From NCBI GenBank assembly GCA_021820675.1, contig JAKADI010000033.1, forward strand, positions 2,551-9,337: 6,787 nucleotides of DNA. The letters are read 5' to 3'. This document shows, piece by piece, positions 1 to 6,419 of the stretch (its first letter is position 1; the number at the start of each line of letters is the position of its first letter). The position numbers and the translations under genes were made by a program. This DNA is from Bacillota bacterium. Its GTDB lineage: Bacteria > Bacillota > Sulfobacillia > Sulfobacillales > Sulfobacillaceae. The notes beneath the pieces are model-generated. The model did not search any database and had not been told where the DNA came from. It worked only from the letters and a program-made list of their open reading frames with translations.

Positions 1-1153
1 CGCCCTTTTTCGGATACAGGCCGAACAAACGGGCGGGTTCCTCACTCATATAGCGAACCACCTGTTGAAGCTCAAGCTCACCACGAAGGGCCATATCCAA
101 TGTTAATCGAAAAAGTGTTTCAACGCCTGCAACCCCGGCGGGAATTTCGTTAAGCGGGCCCTGTTTAGCGGCAGCGGTATGGGGAGCGTGATCTGATGCG
201 ATGAGTCGAATCATTCCCTGCTTCAATGCCTCCACCAGCCGATTTCGGTTTTCCTCGGAGCGAATTGGAGGATATACCTTCATCGGCGTCCCCACTCTGG
301 CATAGTCACGGTCGCTTAACGTCACGTATTGGGGACAGGTTTCGCAGGTGACAGACCCCCCACGCTTCGCGGCTTGATGCACAATGTGGGCGCCCTCCGC
401 ACTGCCCAAATGAACAATGTGAAGACGGACCCCCGTGTGCTCTGCCAAGTCCACTGCGGCATGAATCGCCATAACTTCCGTCAACTCGGGCCGGGTTTGC
501 ATCAACGCCTCATAATCGGTGCCGTTAGCGAGCACAGAGAGTGCAGCTATAACTGACTGATTCTCCGCGTGTACGGCTAATACCTGGCCGGCTTGCGCGA
601 CCCGTCGAAAGATTTCATAGACTTGGCCGTCAGACGGCGGCTCTAATACATCGGCTCCCGGGACGGGGTTATATACCAGTTCGTAAGTATGTGGATCCAG
701 TGCATATCCCCAGAAGAACTTGAACCCGCAGGCGCCCTCACGTACCATCTCTTGAAACTCTTCAGGGGTGGTGGTGGCCAGCGCCAACCCCCATAGCCCG
801 TAATCAACATAGGCGCGGCGTCCCAAGTATTCTCGCCGTTTCCGAAGTTCACTCGCGTTAAAAACCGCAGGCACACTGTTGGGCATTTCCAATATAGTGG
901 TTACGCCACCAGCCGCAGCCGCCCGAGTGCTATGATAGAAGTCTTCTTTGTCGGGCCAGCCCGGATCACGTGAATGCACATGTGCGTCGATCATTCCCGG
1001 AAGTACCGCAAGCCCGGTGGCATCCAACACCGACGCCGCTTGTTGCCGTTCGCTGGTAATGGCGCCAATCCGACCACCGGATCCGTAGATATTCGCCTCA
1101 TAGGAAGCACCTAATGTTACAATGAGGCCGTTTTCAATGCCAAAGTCCCACAT
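1..1153 (-). CDS. Cyclic amidohydrolase, dihydroorotase/allantoinase/hydantoinase family (C-terminus cut by window edge)
   Basis: A metal-dependent cytoplasmic hydrolase that opens cyclic amides or ureides. I translated 384 residues without a stop; the family is usually about 440-460 residues, so roughly 60-75 are missing past base 1. All expected metal ligands of the fold are visible: H58 and H60 (DAHVH), K145 (GFKFF, the lysine that is carbamylated in relatives), H195 (HAEN), H248 (HIVHLG) and D321 (ASDHAPH). Residues 319-330 fit the dihydroorotase signature [GA]-[ST]-D-x-A-P-H-x4-K. R62, N92 and H325 sit where dihydroorotases bind the substrate carboxylate, whereas EMP at 89-91 and GFK at 143-145 resemble allantoinase. 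The usual ETCPHY is ETCPQY (Q275). The ATG at 1153 follows GGGGGTGGG after 4 bases; an in-frame GTG at 1162 is the alternative. It lies 17 bp after the [2Fe-2S] subunit stop, as last visible operon gene. Family is secure; the substrate (allantoin, dihydroorotate, a hydantoin or another ureide) is not. Confidence 0.88.
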   Translation of the reverse strand, partial: MWDFGIENGLIVTLGASYEANIYGSGGRIGAITSERQQAASVLDATGLAVLPGMIDAHVHSRDPGWPDKEDFYHSTRAAAAGGVTTILEMPNSVPAVFNASELRKRREYLGRRAYVDYGLWGLALATTTPEEFQEMVREGACGFKFFWGYALDPHTYELVYNPVPGADVLEPPSDGQVYEIFRRVAQAGQVLAVHAENQSVIAALSVLANGTDYEALMQTRPELTEVMAIHAAVDLAEHTGVRLHIVHLGSAEGAHIVHQAAKRGGSVTCETCPQYVTLSDRDYARVGTPMKVYPPIRSEENRNRLVEALKQGMIRLIASDHAPHTAAAKQGPLNEIPAGVAGVETLFRLTLDMALRGELELQQVVRYMSEEPARLFGLYPKKG

Positions 1154-1157
1154 AAAA

Positions 1158-1166
1158 CCCACCCCC
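1158..1166 (-). promoter_or_regulatory. Ribosome binding site of the amidohydrolase
   Basis: On the minus strand the bases read GGGGGTGGG, followed by TTTT and the ATG at 1153. This is the only purine-rich stretch before the gene. It makes the ATG the better start, because the in-frame GTG at 1162-1160 lies inside the site itself. Confidence 0.5.
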
Positions 1167-1170
1167 GTTG

Positions 1171-1680
1171 TTATCCCGCATGCGGGCGTCGCTCTGAGTC
1201 GGGATGCAATTCCCGGGCGGCGTCTTGGATGGCTTTGACCAGGGCGGCATACCCGGTGCAACGACAGAGGTTACCCCGGAGATGCTCCCGGATTTCCTGT
1301 TCGGAAGGGATCGCACGCTCCTGTAGCAGACTAGACGCGGCAACCAGCATTCCTGGGGTACAAAACCCGCACTGAACCGCCGCATGGTTTAAGAATTTCT
1401 CTGTAATGACCCTGCCGACCGGACTCTCCCCGACCTCTTCCACGGTTGTGATCTCGTGTCCGACGGCGGTACCAGCAAGCGTCATGCAGGCCAAGGTAAG
1501 CTCTCCGTCAATTAGTACGCTACAAGCTCCACATTCGCCGATTCCGCAGCCATACTTAGTCCCCATCAAATTTAATTGATCCCGCAGTACATTAAGCAGT
1601 AACGCCGAGCTGTTAATAAACAACCGGTAGGTTTTGTGGTTGACGGTTAAAGTCACCGGCGTCTCGCCACTTGTCATCAT
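1171..1680 (-). CDS. Molybdenum hydroxylase small subunit, [2Fe-2S] protein (xanthine dehydrogenase/CO dehydrogenase family)
   Basis: Small electron-transfer subunit carrying two [2Fe-2S] clusters that pass electrons from the Mo centre to FAD; cytoplasmic, part of an L/M/S heterotrimer. At 169 residues it has the usual family length. The N-terminal plant-ferredoxin-type domain (about 8-82) holds C45, C50, C53 and C65 (C-x4-C-x2-C-x11-C). The C-terminal helical domain holds C104, C107, C139 and C141 (C-x2-C-x31-C-x-C), with the typical VQCGFCTPGM and CRCTGY contexts, so both clusters should form. I chose the ATG at 1680, which overlaps the FAD-subunit stop in an ATGATGA arrangement and follows a GAGGGGG stretch; the next codon (ATG at 1677) is equally possible. 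A frame extending to 1716 would add 12 residues that run through the end of the upstream gene and look unlike the family. The overlap suggests translational coupling and equal subunit amounts. Function is secure at family level; substrate is set by the large subunit. Confidence 0.95.
   Translation of the reverse strand: MMTSGETPVTLTVNHKTYRLFINSSALLLNVLRDQLNLMGTKYGCGIGECGACSVLIDGELTLACMTLAGTAVGHEITTVEEVGESPVGRVITEKFLNHAAVQCGFCTPGMLVAASSLLQERAIPSEQEIREHLRGNLCRCTGYAALVKAIQDAARELHPDSERRPHAG
1175..1186. repeat. Perfect 12-bp palindrome at the 3' end of the [2Fe-2S] gene
   Basis: CCCGCATGCGGG is fully self-complementary and covers the last codons (PHAG) of the small-subunit gene, just before its TAA. 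No U-tract of terminator type follows it, and the next gene begins 17 bp after the stop. It could form a small RNA hairpin with little loop, serve as a protein site, or be chance. Confidence 0.35.
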
Positions 1681-2573
1681 CGTGCCCCCTCGAATTCTTC
1701 CCACACTTGCCGCCACAAATCACTGACTATGACACCTGAGACTCGTCGGCGATACCATGCGGTGGAGCGCACGTCGTCGATTGGGTGAATGCTAGACTCC
1801 ACCATGTGACGAATGTCCGCCCCTGCACGCTGGGCCATCCGGGCCGTTCGGTTCAATACCTGCTCGACCTCTAACAAGATTAAGGGGGTTGGAGCCACCG
1901 ATCCCATAGCCACTTGCCACGTCGCCGCCCCGAGATCCGATCGCTGTACCGATACGACGACACTGAGTTTGGCGATATCTCCCGCCACCCGACCTACCTT
2001 ACGAAAATGCCCAACCGACCGACTACCTTTATATCGTGGCAAAATCACTTGAGTCAGTACTTCGTCGGGGCGCTTAACTGTCAGTCCCGGACCCACAAAA
2101 AACTGGTCAGCAGGTACCAGTCGTTCCCCTTGGCGGCTCTCAAGCCGAAATTGCGCTCGGTGAGCCACCAGCGCTACAACTGAATCAGCCGCCGGAGAAG
2201 CATTAACTACATTGCCGCCAATAGTCCCCATCCGACGAATGGCTGGGCCCGCAATGGACAATATGGCTTCGTTCAACGCCGGGAACTCGCGGGTCAGCGC
2301 GGCATGGCTCGCAACCACCTCGAGCGGCGTGCCTGCACCAATATCAAAAGTGGATTCGGTCGCGCGAACACCACGCAGCTCCGGGAGCCATTGGCAGTTT
2401 ATGACACGACCCGGGTTCTTTTTGCCCATTTTCATCTGCACCAAGAGGTCGGTTCCGCCAAATAATAGGGATGCGTCTTGCCCCGAATCTGCCAACATTG
2501 ACAGCACCTCGTCGAGTGACTGGGGCGTAATGAGTTCAAAGTCCTGCGACAATACCCGTGAATTAGCGAGCAT
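1677..2573 (-). CDS. Molybdenum hydroxylase medium subunit, FAD-binding (xanthine dehydrogenase/CO dehydrogenase family)
   Basis: Medium subunit that binds FAD and delivers electrons from the Fe-S clusters to the final acceptor. Its 298 residues match the usual 270-300. The FAD-binding PCMH-type domain covers about residues 9-180. It contains FGGTDLLVQMK (38-48) and TIGGNVVNASPAAD (117-130), the two glycine-rich loops that hold the FAD pyrophosphate, then DIAK (199-202) at the start of the C-terminal CO dehydrogenase flavoprotein-type domain (about 187-290). I see no cysteine motif for an extra Fe-S cluster, so it is not of the 4-hydroxybenzoyl-CoA reductase type. The ATG at 2573 follows AGGGGTGAG with suitable spacing and lies 24 bp after the large-subunit stop. 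The stop overlaps the start of the [2Fe-2S] gene. The electron acceptor (NAD+, oxygen or a quinone) cannot be read from the sequence. Confidence 0.95.
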   Translation of the reverse strand: MLANSRVLSQDFELITPQSLDEVLSMLADSGQDASLLFGGTDLLVQMKMGKKNPGRVINCQWLPELRGVRATESTFDIGAGTPLEVVASHAALTREFPALNEAILSIAGPAIRRMGTIGGNVVNASPAADSVVALVAHRAQFRLESRQGERLVPADQFFVGPGLTVKRPDEVLTQVILPRYKGSRSVGHFRKVGRVAGDIAKLSVVVSVQRSDLGAATWQVAMGSVAPTPLILLEVEQVLNRTARMAQRAGADIRHMVESSIHPIDDVRSTAWYRRRVSGVIVSDLWRQVWEEFEGAR

Positions 2574-2576
2574 GTT

Positions 2577-2585
2577 CTCACCCCT
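2577..2585 (-). promoter_or_regulatory. Ribosome binding site of the FAD subunit
   Basis: On the minus strand AGGGGTGAG lies just before the ATG at 2573, within the 24-bp gap after the large-subunit TAG. It resembles the AAGGAGGTGA consensus with one internal mismatch and supports that start. Confidence 0.55.
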
Positions 2586-2597
2586 ATCTGTTGTCGG

Positions 2598-4940
2598 CTA
2601 CACGTTCAACACGTGAGGCGCGTTTAATGCTTCAAGGAGCGCCTCAGGTGTGATCGGTAGGTCATACATTCGTACTCCCACGGCATTGTAGATAGCGTTG
2701 GCAACCGCCGACCAAACTGAACTCAGTGACGCCTCCGCAACGCCCTTGGCTCCAAATGGTCCGGTGGGTTCATAAGTATGGGCGTAATAGACTTCTAACG
2801 CGTCGGACGGCGGCACATCGCAAGAGGTACTCATACGGTAATCGGTCAGCCATCCTCCATGGGCCAATGCTCCTGATGGGAGCGTCTCGCTGTGTTCTTG
2901 CAGGGCAAACCCCACTCCTCGGGCAAAAGAACCCATCAGTTGCCCTTCCAGCAGGTCGGGATTAACAACCGTTCCGGCGTCCGACAGCAGGACCGCCCGC
3001 ACAATCCGCACCTCGCCGGTTTCCGTATCCACCTCGACTTCCACAAAGTGGCCCATAAAACATGGCGGCGCCGATTGTTGGCGATAGCTGCCTGTTGCCG
3101 CTATGGTTCCCCAACTGTTTATTTGCGCCGTCTTGGCAATTTCGGCCAGGGTCAACTGACGGTCCGGGTTGCTCTTGGTAAACACGTGAGTCCCAGTCCC
3201 ATAGTCCTCGTTATGGGCTAGGGTGACATCGTCGGTGGGCACCTGCAAAATGCGAGCTCCTGTCTCCAAAATTTGCCGATGCACCTTTTCAGCTACGTGC
3301 GCCGCTGCTCCGCCCCCGCAATATACTCCCCGGGTCGCATGGGTTGCTACGTCATACCCGGTAGTCCGCGTATCCACATCCGACAGCTCAACCATGTGAT
3401 ACGGCACGTGGAGAATGTCAGCCACAATTTTCACAATGGCCTCTCCCGTTCCGCCGCCGTGGTCAACTACCGGCGTCAGGATGTCCACGGTCCCGTCCTC
3501 GTTTACCTTGATGGTGGCACTGGAGTAGTCGATGACATCGCCAGGCTTTGGACCCCCGGTTCCGGAGGTGTGAAATCCACGGGCCACCCCCAATCCCCGC
3601 CGATACCGGCCCTGTTTGTCCACGGGTTTTTCGCGCCGATTCCATCCGATGCGGACCGAGCCCTCTCGCAGAATTTCCTCGACGCCGCAACTTTGAATAA
3701 CAGACTTAATGGAAGGTCCCTGTCCCCAAAAGATGTCCCCTTCACCAATATAGTTTTGCAGTCGCAGATCAACAGGGTCACGTCCGAGCATTTCTGCGAT
3801 AATATCTAAATGCTGTTCGACCGCAAAGTTGACCATATGGTTGCCGAATCCTTGCAGTGCGCAGGTTGGTACCTTGTTGGTATAGACTGCCTTGCCGTCA
3901 AATTGAAAGTTATGCCACTTATACAGCGAGGCCAGCCACCCGGCCATGACGCCGAGCAGGGCGTCCGCCTGAATGTGATGCGCCCCGATGTCCGCTACGA
4001 CGTCCATTTTGGCGGCCGAAAAGGTCCCGTCGTTTTTTACGCCAACCGTCAACACCATCTCGGTCTGATAGTGGGCATGATCATAAAAATCATCCTCACG
4101 GGGACTAACGAGCTTAACCGGCCTTCCGGTTTTCAAAGCCATGCCCACGCAAATGGGGATAATCGAGTTCATCTGGATACTGGAACCGAAACTCCCGCCC
4201 AGCGCGAGCTTCATCACATTAATCTTCGAAAGTGGGATGTCATAGATCTGTCCGAGGACTTGCCGCACATTGTGGATCGACTGCACCGTGGCCCAGACGT
4301 TAATACCTCCGTTGGGTAACGGCTGGCAGACGGCGGCCTTGGTTTCCATTTGGCCATGGTACTTGCGGGGCGTGGTGTATCGGCGTTCCACAATGAAGTC
4401 GGCCCCGCGAAAGCCGTCATCAGGGTCACCTTCGGTGATGTGCCGTTCGACCGCAATGTTGTTGGCCATGTCTATCGGCCGATCGCCGAGCCAAATGCGG
4501 TCGTATAGCTTAGGGCTTTCGGAACGAAGCGCTTCTGCGGTACTAAGAACCGCCGGTAAGGGCTCAAAATCGATTCGAATTTGTTGTAGTGCCCGCACTG
4601 CCAATTCTTCGGTTTCCGCCGCCACTCCCACAATCGCTTCTCCCACGTGGCGGGCAATGGTGGGGAGCACGCGCCGATCCTTATAGGTTTTCGTGGGAAT
4701 ACTGACAATGCGCTCGTTATAAATGAAATCGGGGACGTCAAAGGGCGTCAGACAGACCGCCCCCAACGCCTCCGCACCGCTGGTATCCACATGCTGAATT
4801 CGCGCGTGAGCCAACGGGCTCCGGTAGACAGCCGCATACAACATGTGTGGCAAATAAATGTCGTGGGAATAGGGTTCTCTTCCGGTGATTTTGGCCACGC
4901 CATCCTTGCGCGGCAACTTGCGTCCGACTTCCGGCATCAT
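2598..4940 (-). CDS. Molybdenum hydroxylase large subunit, molybdopterin-binding (xanthine dehydrogenase family, divergent active site)
   Basis: Catalytic subunit that binds the molybdopterin cofactor and hydroxylates a carbon of an N-heterocycle or aldehyde; cytoplasmic, partner of the FAD and [2Fe-2S] proteins encoded just downstream. Its 780 residues match stand-alone large subunits. The a/b hammerhead domain covers about 14-135 and the Mo-binding domains about 150-770. Recognisable landmarks are GQMET (196-200), LGGSFG (247-252), QGFG (363-366), DPVDLRLQN (388-396), THATRGVYCGGGAA (533-546), EGQLMG (665-670) and GAKGVAEAS (730-738). E736 matches the catalytic base (bovine Glu1261). Several usually conserved positions differ: GGGFGGKE is GGSFGSSI, RGFG is QGFG, the GQG loop is HGGGTG (494-499), and GVGEP is GVAEA. 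The ATG at 4940 lies 5 bases after AGGAG; a GTG at 4946 overlaps that site and is less likely. It starts 17 bp after the permease stop. Family is secure; xanthine as substrate is doubtful. Confidence 0.93.
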   Translation of the reverse strand: MMPEVGRKLPRKDGVAKITGREPYSHDIYLPHMLYAAVYRSPLAHARIQHVDTSGAEALGAVCLTPFDVPDFIYNERIVSIPTKTYKDRRVLPTIARHVGEAIVGVAAETEELAVRALQQIRIDFEPLPAVLSTAEALRSESPKLYDRIWLGDRPIDMANNIAVERHITEGDPDDGFRGADFIVERRYTTPRKYHGQMETKAAVCQPLPNGGINVWATVQSIHNVRQVLGQIYDIPLSKINVMKLALGGSFGSSIQMNSIIPICVGMALKTGRPVKLVSPREDDFYDHAHYQTEMVLTVGVKNDGTFSAAKMDVVADIGAHHIQADALLGVMAGWLASLYKWHNFQFDGKAVYTNKVPTCALQGFGNHMVNFAVEQHLDIIAEMLGRDPVDLRLQNYIGEGDIFWGQGPSIKSVIQSCGVEEILREGSVRIGWNRREKPVDKQGRYRRGLGVARGFHTSGTGGPKPGDVIDYSSATIKVNEDGTVDILTPVVDHGGGTGEAIVKIVADILHVPYHMVELSDVDTRTTGYDVATHATRGVYCGGGAAAHVAEKVHRQILETGARILQVPTDDVTLAHNEDYGTGTHVFTKSNPDRQLTLAEIAKTAQINSWGTIAATGSYRQQSAPPCFMGHFVEVEVDTETGEVRIVRAVLLSDAGTVVNPDLLEGQLMGSFARGVGFALQEHSETLPSGALAHGGWLTDYRMSTSCDVPPSDALEVYYAHTYEPTGPFGAKGVAEASLSSVWSAVANAIYNAVGVRMYDLPITPEALLEALNAPHVLNV

Positions 4941-4945
4941 TACCA

Positions 4946-4953
4946 CTCCTCTC
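4946..4953 (-). promoter_or_regulatory. Ribosome binding site of the Mo large subunit
   Basis: Minus-strand GAGAGGAG is followed by 5 bases and the ATG at 4940. Because the site reaches into the GTG at 4946-4944, it decides for the ATG and against the longer N-terminus beginning at that GTG. Confidence 0.7.
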
Positions 4954-4957
4954 GTAA

Positions 4958-6397
4958 TTACTGAGCGGCTTTAATCGGTTCATTGGGAGCAGTGCTGGCA
5001 GACAGCTGTCCTTTCATCCAGACGTAATACACCCAGCCTGACACCAGAACACCTATAATCCATGAGATGTCCCCACCACCCAACAACTTAGCGACCGGCC
5101 CTTCATAGACCGAACTGTTCATAAACGGGATTTCAGCCAAGAAGCCGATGAAGAACGAACCCAACCCCGCCCAATTCAGCTTGTGATACTCTCCATTAGG
5201 ATCAAAGAAGGCCTGAGCTCTGTACCGTCCGTGCCGCAGCAAGTAGTAGTCAGTCAGATTGATCGCGGTCCACGGGATCATGAAGTACAGGAGGAAAAAC
5301 AGGAAGTTCTCATAGCTCGCCAAGAGGTTGACCTTGTACAAGAAAGTTAAATAGGTCGCCACAATGGTAACCGGCACGATGAACCAGACTCGCAGGGCCA
5401 GCGTAGCCTCCAGTTTGTGAACAAACGCGTTTACTATGGTTAGAGAGGACATGAAGCCGCCGTAAATATTCAGCGTGTTGACGCTGAGAATGCCAAGGCC
5501 AACCGCAATCAATGCCAGCATTTTAAACCAGATACCCAAATGACCTGCCACCGTAGCAAAGCCAGTCACTGGGTCGGCATTGGGGGCCCAGGCCTGAACC
5601 AACACGCCCAGTATCATCATCCACACGCCGCTGACGACGGTGCCGCCGTATGTGTACCAAAACGCATTGCGAATCGACGTAGACGACGGCAGGTACCGGG
5701 AGTAGTCGGCGACGTAGGGTGCATAGGTGATTTCATATATGGCCGCCAGTGCCATCCCCAGCAGGAAGGGCCCAAGCATGAACCCGGAAGGCTTTACGAC
5801 AATGTGGCCTACGGCTCCGACCCTGTCGAACAGCAAAAACGCCGTAAAGATAATAAAAACAATCGCGAACAAAACCGAAACCACTTTCTCAAATCGGTGA
5901 ATCATGTTGTATCCAAATAAGGCCAAAAGCAAGTTGAGGATGGACATGATGATAATGCCAGCCGATACCGTGGTGTGGAATAGCATGGCGATTGCTTCAC
6001 CGCCCAGTACCCCACCCGAGGCAAAAAACCCAATGTACATCGCCAGCACCAGGATTAACGGTAATGACGCCCCGTAGTATCCAAACTGAGCCCGGCTCTG
6101 AATCATTTGGGGCAGCCCGAGATGCGGACCTTGCGCCGAATGATAGGCCATAAAAATGGCACCGATAACGACGCCCAACGAAACAGACACCAGAGCCCAT
6201 CCAAGAGAGAACCCTGTTACCACAGCCAACATGCCCGTGGTAATGGTCACCATCATTGCGTTGGCCCCAAACCACAAGGGAAACAGGGATCGAACCGTAC
6301 CATGCCGCTCAGCTTCGGGAATGACATCAATGCTGTGTACCTCGACCATAAAATTCCCGTCCTCGTGGCTTTCTGATAAGTCAGTCCCCACAGTCAT
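4958..6397 (-). CDS. NCS1-family nucleobase permease (purine-cytosine permease type)
   Basis: Inner-membrane symporter of the nucleobase:cation symporter-1 family, which import purines, cytosine, uracil, allantoin, hydantoins or related vitamins with H+ or Na+. It is 479 residues long, typical of the family, and its hydrophobicity suggests 12 membrane segments (starting near 39, 65, 110, 138, 170, 206, 250, 288, 334, 362, 409 and 445). Family hallmarks are RHGT (31-34), LFPLWFGANAMM (38-49) in the first segment, the GPHLGLPQMIQSRAQFGYYG loop (90-109), APYVADYSRYLP (226-237) in the sixth, and the W-x-A-I-N-L-T-D-Y-Y stretch (376-385). This pattern is closer to the cytosine/purine (Fcy-like) branch than to the uracil/allantoin (Fur-like) branch. 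The start is uncertain: AAGGAGG lies only 3 bases before the ATG at 6397, whereas an in-frame GTG at 6391 has 9-base spacing. Its place between two Mo hydroxylase genes suggests it brings in their substrate. Confidence 0.93.
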   Translation of the reverse strand: MTVGTDLSESHEDGNFMVEVHSIDVIPEAERHGTVRSLFPLWFGANAMMVTITTGMLAVVTGFSLGWALVSVSLGVVIGAIFMAYHSAQGPHLGLPQMIQSRAQFGYYGASLPLILVLAMYIGFFASGGVLGGEAIAMLFHTTVSAGIIIMSILNLLLALFGYNMIHRFEKVVSVLFAIVFIIFTAFLLFDRVGAVGHIVVKPSGFMLGPFLLGMALAAIYEITYAPYVADYSRYLPSSTSIRNAFWYTYGGTVVSGVWMMILGVLVQAWAPNADPVTGFATVAGHLGIWFKMLALIAVGLGILSVNTLNIYGGFMSSLTIVNAFVHKLEATLALRVWFIVPVTIVATYLTFLYKVNLLASYENFLFFLLYFMIPWTAINLTDYYLLRHGRYRAQAFFDPNGEYHKLNWAGLGSFFIGFLAEIPFMNSSVYEGPVAKLLGGGDISWIIGVLVSGWVYYVWMKGQLSASTAPNEPIKAAQ

Positions 6398-6400
6398 GCA

Positions 6401-6407
6401 CCTCCTT
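6401..6407 (-). promoter_or_regulatory. Strong ribosome binding site of the NCS1 permease
   Basis: Minus-strand AAGGAGG, continuing with T and G, is the best Shine-Dalgarno match in the window. It is 3 bases from the ATG at 6397 and 9 bases from the in-frame GTG at 6391, so it favours the GTG, or allows both. Confidence 0.75.
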
Positions 6408-6419
6408 ACTAAACTAATG

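Noticed and set aside
643..876. Minus-strand open frame of 77 residues
   Set aside because: It is an out-of-frame shadow of the amidohydrolase, whose frame is continuous from 1153 to the window edge and carries every catalytic motif.
1134..1385. Minus-strand open frame of 83 residues spanning the small-subunit and amidohydrolase junction
   Set aside because: It is a different frame from the [2Fe-2S] protein with its eight cluster cysteines, has no ribosome site of its own and no recognisable motif.
1681..1716. Longer N-terminus (12 extra residues) for the [2Fe-2S] subunit
   Set aside because: It would overlap the FAD-subunit coding region by 40 bases, the added residues do not resemble the family, and a good start with a ribosome site exists at 1680.
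1813..2616. Plus-strand open frames of 79, 89 and 134 residues across the FAD-subunit gene
   Set aside because: These are antisense shadows of a clear FAD-binding subunit, without domain similarity or plausible ribosome sites.
3273..4319. Two long plus-strand open frames (3273-3809 and 3810-4319), end to end inside the Mo large-subunit gene
   Set aside because: They lie exactly codon-on-codon opposite the large-subunit frame, which often leaves an open antisense frame in GC-rich genes. Their translations show no domain, and the minus-strand gene is unmistakable.
6398..6419. Possible promoter or terminator between the large-subunit fragment and the permease
   Set aside because: The gap is only 22 bp and is filled by the ribosome binding site; no inverted repeat with a T-run or -10/-35 pair can fit.
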